Source: Verrucomicrobiales bacterium
GTDB lineage: Bacteria > Verrucomicrobiota > Verrucomicrobiia > Limisphaerales > CAIMTB01
Assembly (NCBI GenBank): GCA_016795425.1
Contig: JAEUHG010000241.1
Location: 1 to 64,000 of the forward strand
Reading direction: 5' to 3'
Length of the DNA: 64,000 nt
Within the stretch, counting starts at the first letter, position 1; every line of letters begins with the position of its first letter. The position numbers and the translations under genes were made by a program. Under the pieces are notes generated by a model. It was not told where the DNA came from and did not search any database. It worked only from the letters and a program-made list of their open reading frames with translations. Positions 9,984 to 17,779 of this stretch are shown one piece after another.

Positions 9984-11174
9984 TCAGGGCAGCAGTCGGC
10001 GCACGGATTCCACCACCAGGATCCCCAGCGTCGTTCCGATCACATACCCCCAGATCCCGACCAACAGGCCCGGAAGCACCAGATCGGACCAGCCGCGGGA
10101 GATCGCCATTGCCGCGGCGGACGGGGCGCCGCCGAGCGTGGCATTCACGCTGAGCAACAAATCCTCGAGGTTCATCCCGAGCCATCGGCCCACCACGAGC
10201 GTGAAGGCGAGATTGGTGAATGCAATCACCAGGCAGACGCCGAACAACGCCGGGACATTGCGGATCACTTCCAGCAGGTCGGCCCGAACGCCCAACACGA
10301 AAAAGAACAGGTACAGAAGAAACATTCCCAATTCTTCAGCGCCACGAATGCGCTGAGTCTTCGCACGCCCCAGGGTGGTGGCGGCGACGGTCAAGAACGT
10401 GATGAGCACATAAGGATTGGCGATCATGGACTGAAGGATGCCGGGGGCCATCGCCGCCTTCAGCGCCCGGTTGAGGGTCATGGCGATACCGGCAATCACC
10501 CCCGCAAAAGCGAGGGCCTGGGCAATGTCGAGCAACGAGATCTCCTTGGGCTGCCAGTATCGCGCATTCAATTCCACGGTATCGGTGGCGTCGCCGGCGA
10601 GGGAATGGGGATGCGGATAGCGGCGACGCATCCATCGGTTGCCGGCCAACACGATCAACACCCCGAAGAAGGCCGCCATGATGAAGTTGTCCGCCACGAT
10701 CAGAGGATTGCTCAGTTCGGAGGGGACCGAATAGGTGTTGCGCACCGCCACGAAGTTGACGGCCCCGCCAATGTAACTCGCCGCCATGATGCCGGTGACG
10801 TCCGCGATTCGCGTCACGGTTCCGTGAAACAGGTAAGCCGCCAGAAACGCCCCCAGCACCGATCCCACGGTCGCCACGTGGAACGCTGCGAAAGTCGGTC
10901 CCGTCTCGCGAAGAATCCGCCGGAGATCGGCCTTCAGCAGCAGCAGCGGTATTGCCATCGGCACCAGGTAGTCGTCGACGACGTCGTACACCGGTGCCTC
11001 CACAGGCAGGACCCTCGCATTCGACAGGAGCATCGCCAGGCCAAGGGCCAGAACGGGGCCGCCGACCTTGGCACCCCACCGCGATTGTTGTTCGAGCCAG
11101 ATGCTCGCCGTCGCCCCGGCCAGAATGAAACCCAGTAACAACCACGTCTGGTCCGGCGTGATCAGGTGACTCAT
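9984..11174 (-). CDS. DUF819 family integral membrane protein
   Basis: A 396-residue, very hydrophobic protein with about ten to eleven membrane segments. It matches the DUF819 (YjcL-like) family: an N-terminal helix pair, a conserved ASYIGGAVNF segment, VADNFIMAAFFG, and a C-terminal NATLGGAPSAAAMAIS segment typical of an inverted-repeat carrier. The start is the ATG at 11174, which begins MSHLITPDQ; upstream codons in the frame belong to the preceding gene. It lies 8 bases downstream of the serine hydrolase gene and is almost certainly in its operon. Family members have no firmly assigned substrate. In some genomes DUF819 genes sit beside dipeptide epimerases and peptidases, which suggests a peptide or muropeptide role (inference). 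Confidence 0.85.
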   Translation of the reverse strand: MSHLITPDQTWLLLGFILAGATASIWLEQQSRWGAKVGGPVLALGLAMLLSNARVLPVEAPVYDVVDDYLVPMAIPLLLLKADLRRILRETGPTFAAFHVATVGSVLGAFLAAYLFHGTVTRIADVTGIMAASYIGGAVNFVAVRNTYSVPSELSNPLIVADNFIMAAFFGVLIVLAGNRWMRRRYPHPHSLAGDATDTVELNARYWQPKEISLLDIAQALAFAGVIAGIAMTLNRALKAAMAPGILQSMIANPYVLITFLTVAATTLGRAKTQRIRGAEELGMFLLYLFFFVLGVRADLLEVIRNVPALFGVCLVIAFTNLAFTLVVGRWLGMNLEDLLLSVNATLGGAPSAAAMAISRGWSDLVLPGLLVGIWGYVIGTTLGILVVESVRRLLP

Positions 11175-11182
11175 GGAATGCC

Positions 11183-12877
11183 TTAACGCCGGCGTTTCAA
11201 CGGCATGTTCGCCAGGAGGACCCCGTGGACGTTCCCATGGCGATCCCGTTCGAAGATCAGGTGCTCCGATTCGTAAAGGCCGGGTGGCATTCGAAAGACG
11301 GTGCGATTCACCGGATGAAGACGGTAGTCGTACTCGTTCTCGGTCATCGCGTAGAGGTGCCCGTTCCGAATCGTCACGATCAATGGGATGAAGTCGGGTC
11401 CGTACGAACCTAGGAACGCCTTCCACGCCTCCGGCGGCCTGGGTGCGGCGCGTGGGTCGACGCGGTGGAAGGTCTGTCCGAACAGGGTGAAGGAAGGCGC
11501 CGCTGCATTCGAATCTTCCCCTCGCTGAAACCGCAACTCGGCGCCATTCGACAGGCGGCCCTGGGCCAGAAATCGGTCCGGACCAATCGGCGTGAGCTCG
11601 AAGGTTTCGCGCGAGACAGTCGCCTCGAGAAGGCCATCCGGCCGGATCCGGATCTCCGCCCAAAAGCTCTCCGATTCGAAGGAACCTTCGCAAGCGGCCC
11701 GCTCGGCGGCGCTCGATCCTTCGGACGGCACGTTCTCCGCAATCGGTGCGGCGGCCACACCCTTTGCCGCTATCATCAAGTCGAGGGCGCGAAAGGCGAG
11801 TCGACGCACCGGTCCCACAGCCAGGTCGTCATTTGCCAAAACCACTGCGCCGAAGTGCGCGTCGGGGATCGCAATGGCGTGCGAAGTGAAGCCATAAACC
11901 GCACCCATGTGCCCCACGGTTCGCAGTCCGCGGTGCCATCCAATGGAGAATCCCAGTCCGAAACCGTTGGTGTTTCCGGTCAGTTGCACCCGGGTCATTT
12001 CCGCTAAGGTCTCAGGGCGCACGACGCTGCCGCCCGGTCCTTCGCCGCCGTTCAGCATCGCAACCAGGAACCGGCCGAGGTCGGGTGCGGTCGAATAGAG
12101 ATTTCCCGCCGGGAGAATGCCGAATTCAAAATGGGGTGCTTCGATCTCTCGAAAACCAACGGTTGTCGTTGCCACGGGGAGATAACCCTTCGCCAGTTCC
12201 CCTTTCCATTGCGGCTGCAGGAGGAATGCCGAACGTTCCATGCCCAGGGGGCGAAGCAGATGTTCCTGCTGATAGTCCGAGAAGGACTGCCCGGTTACGC
12301 ACTCGACGGCCCGTCCCACCACCGTCACGCCGCTGTTGGAATACTTGGTGTGGGTGTTGGGTGGATGCACCCTGACGCAATCGGCGAGACTCGCGACCGT
12401 GGCCTCGGCCGTGGGTTCGCTGTCGTCGAAATAACCGCCCACCGGTGCTTCGCGGACCAAACCCGACCGATGACACATCAATTGCCGTGCGGTGATCGGC
12501 TCGGGGATGCGGGTGGGATCCGGATGGACGGATCGGAAATCCGGAACATACCGGTCGATCGGGACATCGATATCCAGGCGTCCCTGTTCCGACAACTGCA
12601 TCGCCGCGATGGCCGTGAAGAGCTTCGAGATCGAACCCACGCGATACACGGTGTTGGACGAGGTCGGTCGGCGTCTGGACTTATCCGCGAAGCCAAAACC
12701 GTCCGCCCAGACCACCGTCGAACCCTCGACGAGCGCCACCGAGACGCCGCTGAGGTGGCCTTGGTCAATTTCGGTGTTGGCGGCAGACTCAAGGTCACGG
12801 ACGACGCGGGACAGGTCCCAGCTGGCGGCGGACGCGGCGACAGCGCCAAACAGGACCAGAGCTAACAGGGAGGGCAT
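11183..12877 (-). CDS. Secreted beta-lactamase-fold serine hydrolase (class C/esterase family)
   Basis: The protein begins with a hydrophobic signal-like segment ending AASAASWD. It then has the penicillin-binding/beta-lactamase fold: the SxxK nucleophile motif in VGSISKLFTA (Ser82 and Lys85 from this start), the YxN-type motif in KYSNSG, the Leu-Met-Cys-His-Arg-Ser-Gly segment typical of the family, and GHMGAVYGF in place of the third-motif HxG. A C-terminal beta-barrel-like region of about 150 residues follows (DUF3471-like arrangement). The likely role is a periplasmic D-aminopeptidase, esterase or carboxypeptidase rather than antibiotic resistance. A GTG at 12892 in the same frame would add five residues; neither start has a convincing ribosome binding site. 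It is first in an operon with the DUF819 carrier. Confidence 0.85.
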   Translation of the reverse strand: MPSLLALVLFGAVAASAASWDLSRVVRDLESAANTEIDQGHLSGVSVALVEGSTVVWADGFGFADKSRRRPTSSNTVYRVGSISKLFTAIAAMQLSEQGRLDIDVPIDRYVPDFRSVHPDPTRIPEPITARQLMCHRSGLVREAPVGGYFDDSEPTAEATVASLADCVRVHPPNTHTKYSNSGVTVVGRAVECVTGQSFSDYQQEHLLRPLGMERSAFLLQPQWKGELAKGYLPVATTTVGFREIEAPHFEFGILPAGNLYSTAPDLGRFLVAMLNGGEGPGGSVVRPETLAEMTRVQLTGNTNGFGLGFSIGWHRGLRTVGHMGAVYGFTSHAIAIPDAHFGAVVLANDDLAVGPVRRLAFRALDLMIAAKGVAAAPIAENVPSEGSSAAERAACEGSFESESFWAEIRIRPDGLLEATVSRETFELTPIGPDRFLAQGRLSNGAELRFQRGEDSNAAAPSFTLFGQTFHRVDPRAAPRPPEAWKAFLGSYGPDFIPLIVTIRNGHLYAMTENEYDYRLHPVNRTVFRMPPGLYESEHLIFERDRHGNVHGVLLANMPLKRRR

Positions 12878-12953
12878 GGTTGCGACACTCACCGACCGAG
12901 CCTAAAGCGGACTGCTGGAGCTGCGCGAGCCCCCAAACCCATATGTCGCGCCC

Positions 12954-12991
12954 GAGCCGAGACTTGTAACAATTGTTACAAGTCTCGGCTC
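12954..12991. repeat. 38-bp perfect palindrome
   Basis: The half-site GAGCCGAGACTTGTAACAA is followed directly by its exact reverse complement, with the dyad centre between 12972 and 12973. The outer 10 bp are GC-rich and the inner core TTGTAACAATTGTTACAA is AT-rich, unlike the surrounding DNA. It lies between the start of the serine hydrolase gene (transcribed leftward) and the stop of the ROK gene (also leftward). It could be an operator upstream of the hydrolase, or a hairpin ending the ROK/PSD1 transcript; there is no T-run on either side. The sequence is certain, the function is not. Confidence 0.9.
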
Positions 12992-13028
12992 AGGCGTGGC
13001 TCGGCCTGGAGATCGCCAGGGGGGCGGT

Positions 13029-14429
13029 CTAGGGAATCTGGGGAAGGCTTGCGGCGGCGACGGCTTGGCCGTGGCGCTTCGAGGTTTCGTCGGGGGTGTG
13101 GAATTGAAGGCGGGCGGAGAGTTCGGGGAACTCCTGGTTCAACACGGCGCGGGCAACTTCGAGGATGATTTCACCACCGGTTCCGGTCATGACGCGGCCG
13201 AGGACCAGCACGTGGGCGCAGTCATAGAAGGTGGCGAAGTGGGCCAGTCCATAACCGAAGTAGGCGCCAAGCGTCTCGTAGATGCGTTTCGCCCGGGGGT
13301 CGCCGTCGGCCATGAGTTTCTGCACCAGTTTCAGTTTCTCCGGAAGCGGCATCGCGGGATCCGCCTCGATGCCGGCGACGGACACCAGTCGGCCAACGGC
13401 CTGCTGGGAGAAGTACTGGGACCCGACGCCACGGTCGCCGCTCCACTCGTCGCGCGGGCCGTTGGGTCGATAATCGACGGGAACGAACGCGAGTTCGTTC
13501 AACCAGGAGGTGATGTTCCCATCGGGCGTCACGTAACCCGCGGCGGTGCTGGTGCCCATGGCGATGCCGAGGACGGCGTTTTTTTGGAACGCCATGGAAC
13601 CGGCGAGGGCGGTGACTTCGCCGTCATTGGCCACTTCGAATGGGATGCCACCCCACGCCGCCTTGAGATCGAAGAAGAGGTTCTTGATCTTGGTTTGGAA
13701 GAGTGCCGGCGGGATGCCTCGGTAGAGCGACGCCACTTTGGGGCGGTTGTTGACGTAGACGCCGGCGGCGCTGCCGCCGATGGCATCGACGCGAGGAAGG
13801 TGAGCGGCCGCCTTCTTCAGCGAATCCATGATGCCATCGAAATGGTATTGGGGATCGGTCTGCTTTACCGGGTCCCACACCGTCTCCTCAGTGAATACCG
13901 GTTCACCGTCGATGACCGCGGCGACTTTACGGTCGCTGCCGCCCAGGTCGAAGCCGATGCGGCAGCCCTTCCAATGGCGGCCGAGGGCTTGAGTGGCGGC
14001 GCGTTCGGCGGGCAAAGCGGTGACTGCCTCGATGGTCAGCGGCTTCTCATAGACGCGGTCGCCGATGATTTCAGAGTCGAAACGCCCCGTGGGCGTCTCC
14101 TGGTAGTAGCGCTTCAGGGAATCGACCAGGGCGGCCGGACCGTCGACTTGAATTCGCCAGCCGCCGCGCGACCACAGGAGGAATTTGGCGAGGCGCTCGA
14201 GGAAGAAGCCATTTGCCGAGGCGTTGGGGTGGTCCAGGGGCAGGAAATGGCGGCGAAAACAGAAGGTGGATCCATCGGCCTGTTCCACCGCGAGGCCGAC
14301 GCTCAGCGGGCGGCCGGAGGCTTTGGCGGCGGCTTCAAAGGCGCCTACGGCCAGGGAGGCGGGGCGAAACTCAGGATCGAGCGTCGGGGCAAGGGCGGGT
14401 GGTCGGAGAAACGGCGAGAGCGCGTCCAT
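13029..14429 (-). CDS. ROK-family (ASKHA) sugar kinase-like protein
   Basis: A 466-residue protein. About 180 N-terminal residues of unclear identity precede an ASKHA ATPase core. The core shows the phosphate-1 motif GFDLGGSDRKVAAVID, the ROK signature region DAIGGSAAGVYVNNRP, the catalytic/substrate segment EVANDGEVTALAGS, and the phosphate-2 segment GIAMGTSTAAGYV. A C-terminal GRVMTGTGGEIILEVA closes the nucleotide site. The family phosphorylates hexoses or N-acetyl sugars or acts as a sugar-sensing regulator; no helix-turn-helix is evident here, so a kinase is more likely. The N-terminal extension makes it longer than usual ROK kinases (about 300 residues). It lies 57 bases downstream of the PSD1 gene on the same strand. 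Confidence 0.75.
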   Translation of the reverse strand: MDALSPFLRPPALAPTLDPEFRPASLAVGAFEAAAKASGRPLSVGLAVEQADGSTFCFRRHFLPLDHPNASANGFFLERLAKFLLWSRGGWRIQVDGPAALVDSLKRYYQETPTGRFDSEIIGDRVYEKPLTIEAVTALPAERAATQALGRHWKGCRIGFDLGGSDRKVAAVIDGEPVFTEETVWDPVKQTDPQYHFDGIMDSLKKAAAHLPRVDAIGGSAAGVYVNNRPKVASLYRGIPPALFQTKIKNLFFDLKAAWGGIPFEVANDGEVTALAGSMAFQKNAVLGIAMGTSTAAGYVTPDGNITSWLNELAFVPVDYRPNGPRDEWSGDRGVGSQYFSQQAVGRLVSVAGIEADPAMPLPEKLKLVQKLMADGDPRAKRIYETLGAYFGYGLAHFATFYDCAHVLVLGRVMTGTGGEIILEVARAVLNQEFPELSARLQFHTPDETSKRHGQAVAAASLPQIP

Positions 14430-14486
14430 GGAGGGAGTCTGCCGGGACGGCTGGAAATCGTCGAGAGGTCGGGGAGAGGAGAGGGG

Positions 14487-17400
14487 TTAGTCGATGAAGA
14501 CGAATTCGTTCAGGTTGAAGAGCAATCGGCAGGTGGCGGCGAGGCCGTAGGTTTGACAGTAGGATTGAAGTTCGGCGGCTTCGGCTGCCGTGGGAGCGCG
14601 TTGTATGGCGAGGTTGAAAGCGCGGCGGATTTGGGTGCCGACTTCGCCAGGGGCGGTCTCGGCGACGACGCGATGCGCGAAGTGGCGGGACATGGCGACG
14701 GTGAGCCGGCTGTTGAGCAGGGCCAGGGCCTGCAGCGGCGTGAGGGTTTCGTTTCGTCGATCCACACGCATGGAGGGATCGGCGCAATCGAGGGCCACCA
14801 TGAAGGGTTCCTGCTGGGAGCGGACCAGGAACCGGTAGATGGATCGTCGATGGGACCGTGGGTCCTCGGCGTCGTGCAGGTGATATTGGTAATGAGGCGA
14901 ATGCTCAGGTTTCTCGATCACGAAATCCTGGAAGCCGGGGCCGAAGGCGCGTCGATCGAGTTTGCCGCTGACGGCGAGCAAGCTATCCCGAATGGCCTCG
15001 GCATCGAGTCGGCGAAGGTTCATGCGGGCGAGCAGTCGATTCTCCGCATCCTTGGAACGCGCCTCGGCTTGGGAAGGAGTGGAGGATTGACGGTACGTGC
15101 GACTGGTCACCAGCAGCCGGGCCATGGTCTTGAAGGACTGCCCGCCATCGCGGAATTCGACGGCCAACCAATCGAGGAGTTCCGGATGGGAAGGTGGGGC
15201 GCCCATTCGTCCGAAGTCGTTCGGGGTGTCGACGAGTCCGCGCCCGAAGTGATGCTGCCAGATTCGGTTGGCGATGCTGCGCCAAGTGAGGGGGTTATCC
15301 GGGTCAGTGAGCCAGCGCGCAAGGGCGGCGCGTCGATCGCCTTCGGGGTGGTCGGGTTGATCCGGGAACTCGACCTTGGACGGGACGCATCGCAACGCAC
15401 CTGGGTCTACGGGTTTGAGGGGTTTGGTGACATCACCGCGCGTCAGGACGTGGATCGGTCGGGGCCGGCCATCGTCGGGTCCGGTGCCCCGGAAGTTTCC
15501 GGAACCATCGTGCACCGCGCCGATGTAAGTGACGAGTGGGGCGGGCATGCGATCCAGGTCGCGGCGGGATTCCGCCAGGCGGTTGGTGGTGGAGGAGAGG
15601 CTGGCGAGCGTCGCGGCAGGAATGAGACGTGTCACGAGCTCGTCGCGTTGGCGACGAAGTTCGAGGCATTCATCGGCAGGAGGGGCGGGTATGGGGAATT
15701 TCCCGTCGGTGAGGTTCTCCTTGCGCCAGCGCTGCGGTGCTTCCGTGGAATCGAAGGCAGTCACCGTGGTGCCCTTGGCGACGTTGGTGCCGCGCGGGTC
15801 GAACACCTCGAGCTCGGCGAGTGCGAGGATGAAGTCGTTCTGCCGGGGTGCGAGGCGGGTCGCGGTGAGGCGCACGTACCGGCCTTGGACGCTGGAGGCC
15901 GAATGGGACTGGAGTTGAACGCCGGGGTTGGCGACGTCGGCTGAGGTCCGGTCCGCAATGGTGCGGCAGTCACCGGTGAAATCCGGCTGGTTGGAGACCT
16001 CGACGCGATAGCGCACCGGGAAGCCGAAGCCGTCGCCGATGTTGTTGAAAGCATCGCGACAGGGGCGCAAGACGACGCGATCGATTTCGACGGTACTTCC
16101 GAGGTCGACTTGGACCCATTTTATTGCGTCGGCACTATTGGCGATGGCGCTGTGGTAGCCGTACTCGGCGGGTTGGCCCTCTTTGGCGGCTTTTTCTGCG
16201 CTGGCGAGGCGTTCGTTGGCTGTCCGGAGGGCGTCGCCACCCTGCTTGGCGATGGAATCCCGGAGTTGGGATTCGCGGTGGCGGAGGGATCGGAGTTCGC
16301 GTTCGAGAGCGGATCGTCGTTCGTTGAGCTCGGGTTCTCGGTGGTACCGGCGATCGGCGCGATCGACGGCGGCGAAGACGGCCTGGAGACGGTAGTAGTC
16401 CTCTTGCTTGATGGGATCGAATTTATGGTCGTGACACTGAGCGCAGTGGATGGTGGTGCTGGCGAAGGTGCCGATCGTGTTGGCGACCATGTCGTCGCGA
16501 TCGAGGTGGCGGGCGATGCGGCCGTCGATCTTCGATTCGGGAACCTCCTCGTGACCGATGAGGTCCCACGGTCCAGCGGCGATGAATCCCAGGGCTTCGA
16601 TGCCATCGGCCGAATTGGGGTAGAGAACATCGCCGGCGACTTGTTCACGGACGAAGCGTTCGTAGGGCTTATCCTCGTTGAAAGCGCGGATGACGTAGTC
16701 GCGATACGGCCAGGCATTGGGTCGGGGTTTGTCTTTGTCGTAGCCGTGGGTGTCGCCGTAATGCACCACGTCGAGCCATTGGCGCGCCCATCGTTCGCCG
16801 AAGTGCGGGGATGCGAGCAGTCGATCGACGAGGCGTTCGTAGGCTTGGGGTTGAGAGTCGGCGGCAAACGCCTCCACTTCCTCGGGTGTGGGAGGCAGTC
16901 CGAGCAGATCAAAGCCAAGACGGCGAATGAGCGTGCGGCGATCGGCTTCGGCCGCCGGTGTCAGTCCGGTGCCGCGCAGGCGGGCGTGGATGAAAGCGTC
17001 GATGGGATGTTGCAGGGTGCCATCGAGCGGAACCGGAGGGCGACGCAGTGGCTTCAGGGACCACCAATCCAAGGGATCTTCGAGCACCCGATTGGCGGCG
17101 TCGGGCCAGACAGCACCTTGATCAATCCAACGGCGGAGAAGCTCGATTTGCTCGTTCGACAACGGATCGCCCTTGGGCGGCATTCTTAGGTCCGGCAATT
17201 CGCCGCGAACCATCTGAAGCAATCGGCTTTGTTTGCTCTGACCGGGGAGAATGGCGGGTTGTCCCGATTCGCCGCCACCGATGGCGATGGAGCGATTGTC
17301 GAGGCGATAGGCGCTGCGTTGTTTTTCTTGGCCGTGGCAGCCCAGGCAGTGTTGGGAGAAGAGCGGTTGGATCTCGGCCACGAAGTCGACGGTGTGGCTG

Positions 17401-17525
17401 GCGAGTTTTGGTGAATCGAGGTCGGGCGCGGCAGTGGCGCTCAGCGAGGGCAGGCGGGCGACGGCCAGGGCGACGGTCGCCGCAAGGCGTGCCGCGCGAA
17501 GGAAGAGGAGGGTCGTCGATCGCAT
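14487..17525 (-). CDS. PSD1 and planctomycete cytochrome c domain-containing protein
   Basis: A 1012-residue exported protein. After a signal peptide (about 1-33) comes a planctomycete-type cytochrome c domain with heme site CLGCH (Cys60, Cys63, His64) and likely axial Met115 in DLRMPPKGD. Next is DUF1549 (PSCyt2, about 165-375) with RRLGFDLLGLPPTPEEV and the GERWARQWLD segment, then an F5/8-type discoidin-like sandwich (about 450-590). DUF1553 (PSD1, about 700-960) carries LARWLTDPDNPLTWRSIANR, RTYRQSS and the C-terminal TPLQALALLN. Such proteins are abundant in Planctomycetota and Verrucomicrobiota and are thought to act in periplasmic carbohydrate oxidation; the exact reaction is unknown. 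The usual DUF1501 partner is absent: the next gene downstream is the ROK protein. Confidence 0.93.
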   Translation of the reverse strand: MRSTTLLFLRAARLAATVALAVARLPSLSATAAPDLDSPKLASHTVDFVAEIQPLFSQHCLGCHGQEKQRSAYRLDNRSIAIGGGESGQPAILPGQSKQSRLLQMVRGELPDLRMPPKGDPLSNEQIELLRRWIDQGAVWPDAANRVLEDPLDWWSLKPLRRPPVPLDGTLQHPIDAFIHARLRGTGLTPAAEADRRTLIRRLGFDLLGLPPTPEEVEAFAADSQPQAYERLVDRLLASPHFGERWARQWLDVVHYGDTHGYDKDKPRPNAWPYRDYVIRAFNEDKPYERFVREQVAGDVLYPNSADGIEALGFIAAGPWDLIGHEEVPESKIDGRIARHLDRDDMVANTIGTFASTTIHCAQCHDHKFDPIKQEDYYRLQAVFAAVDRADRRYHREPELNERRSALERELRSLRHRESQLRDSIAKQGGDALRTANERLASAEKAAKEGQPAEYGYHSAIANSADAIKWVQVDLGSTVEIDRVVLRPCRDAFNNIGDGFGFPVRYRVEVSNQPDFTGDCRTIADRTSADVANPGVQLQSHSASSVQGRYVRLTATRLAPRQNDFILALAELEVFDPRGTNVAKGTTVTAFDSTEAPQRWRKENLTDGKFPIPAPPADECLELRRQRDELVTRLIPAATLASLSSTTNRLAESRRDLDRMPAPLVTYIGAVHDGSGNFRGTGPDDGRPRPIHVLTRGDVTKPLKPVDPGALRCVPSKVEFPDQPDHPEGDRRAALARWLTDPDNPLTWRSIANRIWQHHFGRGLVDTPNDFGRMGAPPSHPELLDWLAVEFRDGGQSFKTMARLLVTSRTYRQSSTPSQAEARSKDAENRLLARMNLRRLDAEAIRDSLLAVSGKLDRRAFGPGFQDFVIEKPEHSPHYQYHLHDAEDPRSHRRSIYRFLVRSQQEPFMVALDCADPSMRVDRRNETLTPLQALALLNSRLTVAMSRHFAHRVVAETAPGEVGTQIRRAFNLAIQRAPTAAEAAELQSYCQTYGLAATCRLLFNLNEFVFID

Positions 17526-17779
17526 GAATCACTGTACTTATCCGGTTCGGGATCGCGCAGCAATGGGACAGAAAGCGGCGGGTGTTGGGAAACACCGACG
17601 ACAAGAAAAGGCCAGACGTGGCCAAGAAGTGTTTAGCCTTCGGGGCAGAGGAAAAGCCTAGGTTCTGCACGTCGTTTACGCGGGAAATGTGGTGCGACCT
17701 GAGACGGGACAGGTGAAGGGAGCGTTTTGCTCTTTGAGGTCGAGGTCCGCGGGACGGCGCTGATCGAACGCACGAACCT

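Noticed and set aside
11183..12877. Antibiotic-resistance beta-lactamase
   Set aside because: The SxxK fold is shared by many esterases and peptidases, and the extra C-terminal domain and DUF819 neighbour point to peptidase or esterase function.
12996..15944. 982-residue open frame on the plus strand
   Set aside because: It is antisense to both the ROK and PSD1 genes, whose domains are clear on the minus strand. The translated product is Gly/Glu-rich with no family features.
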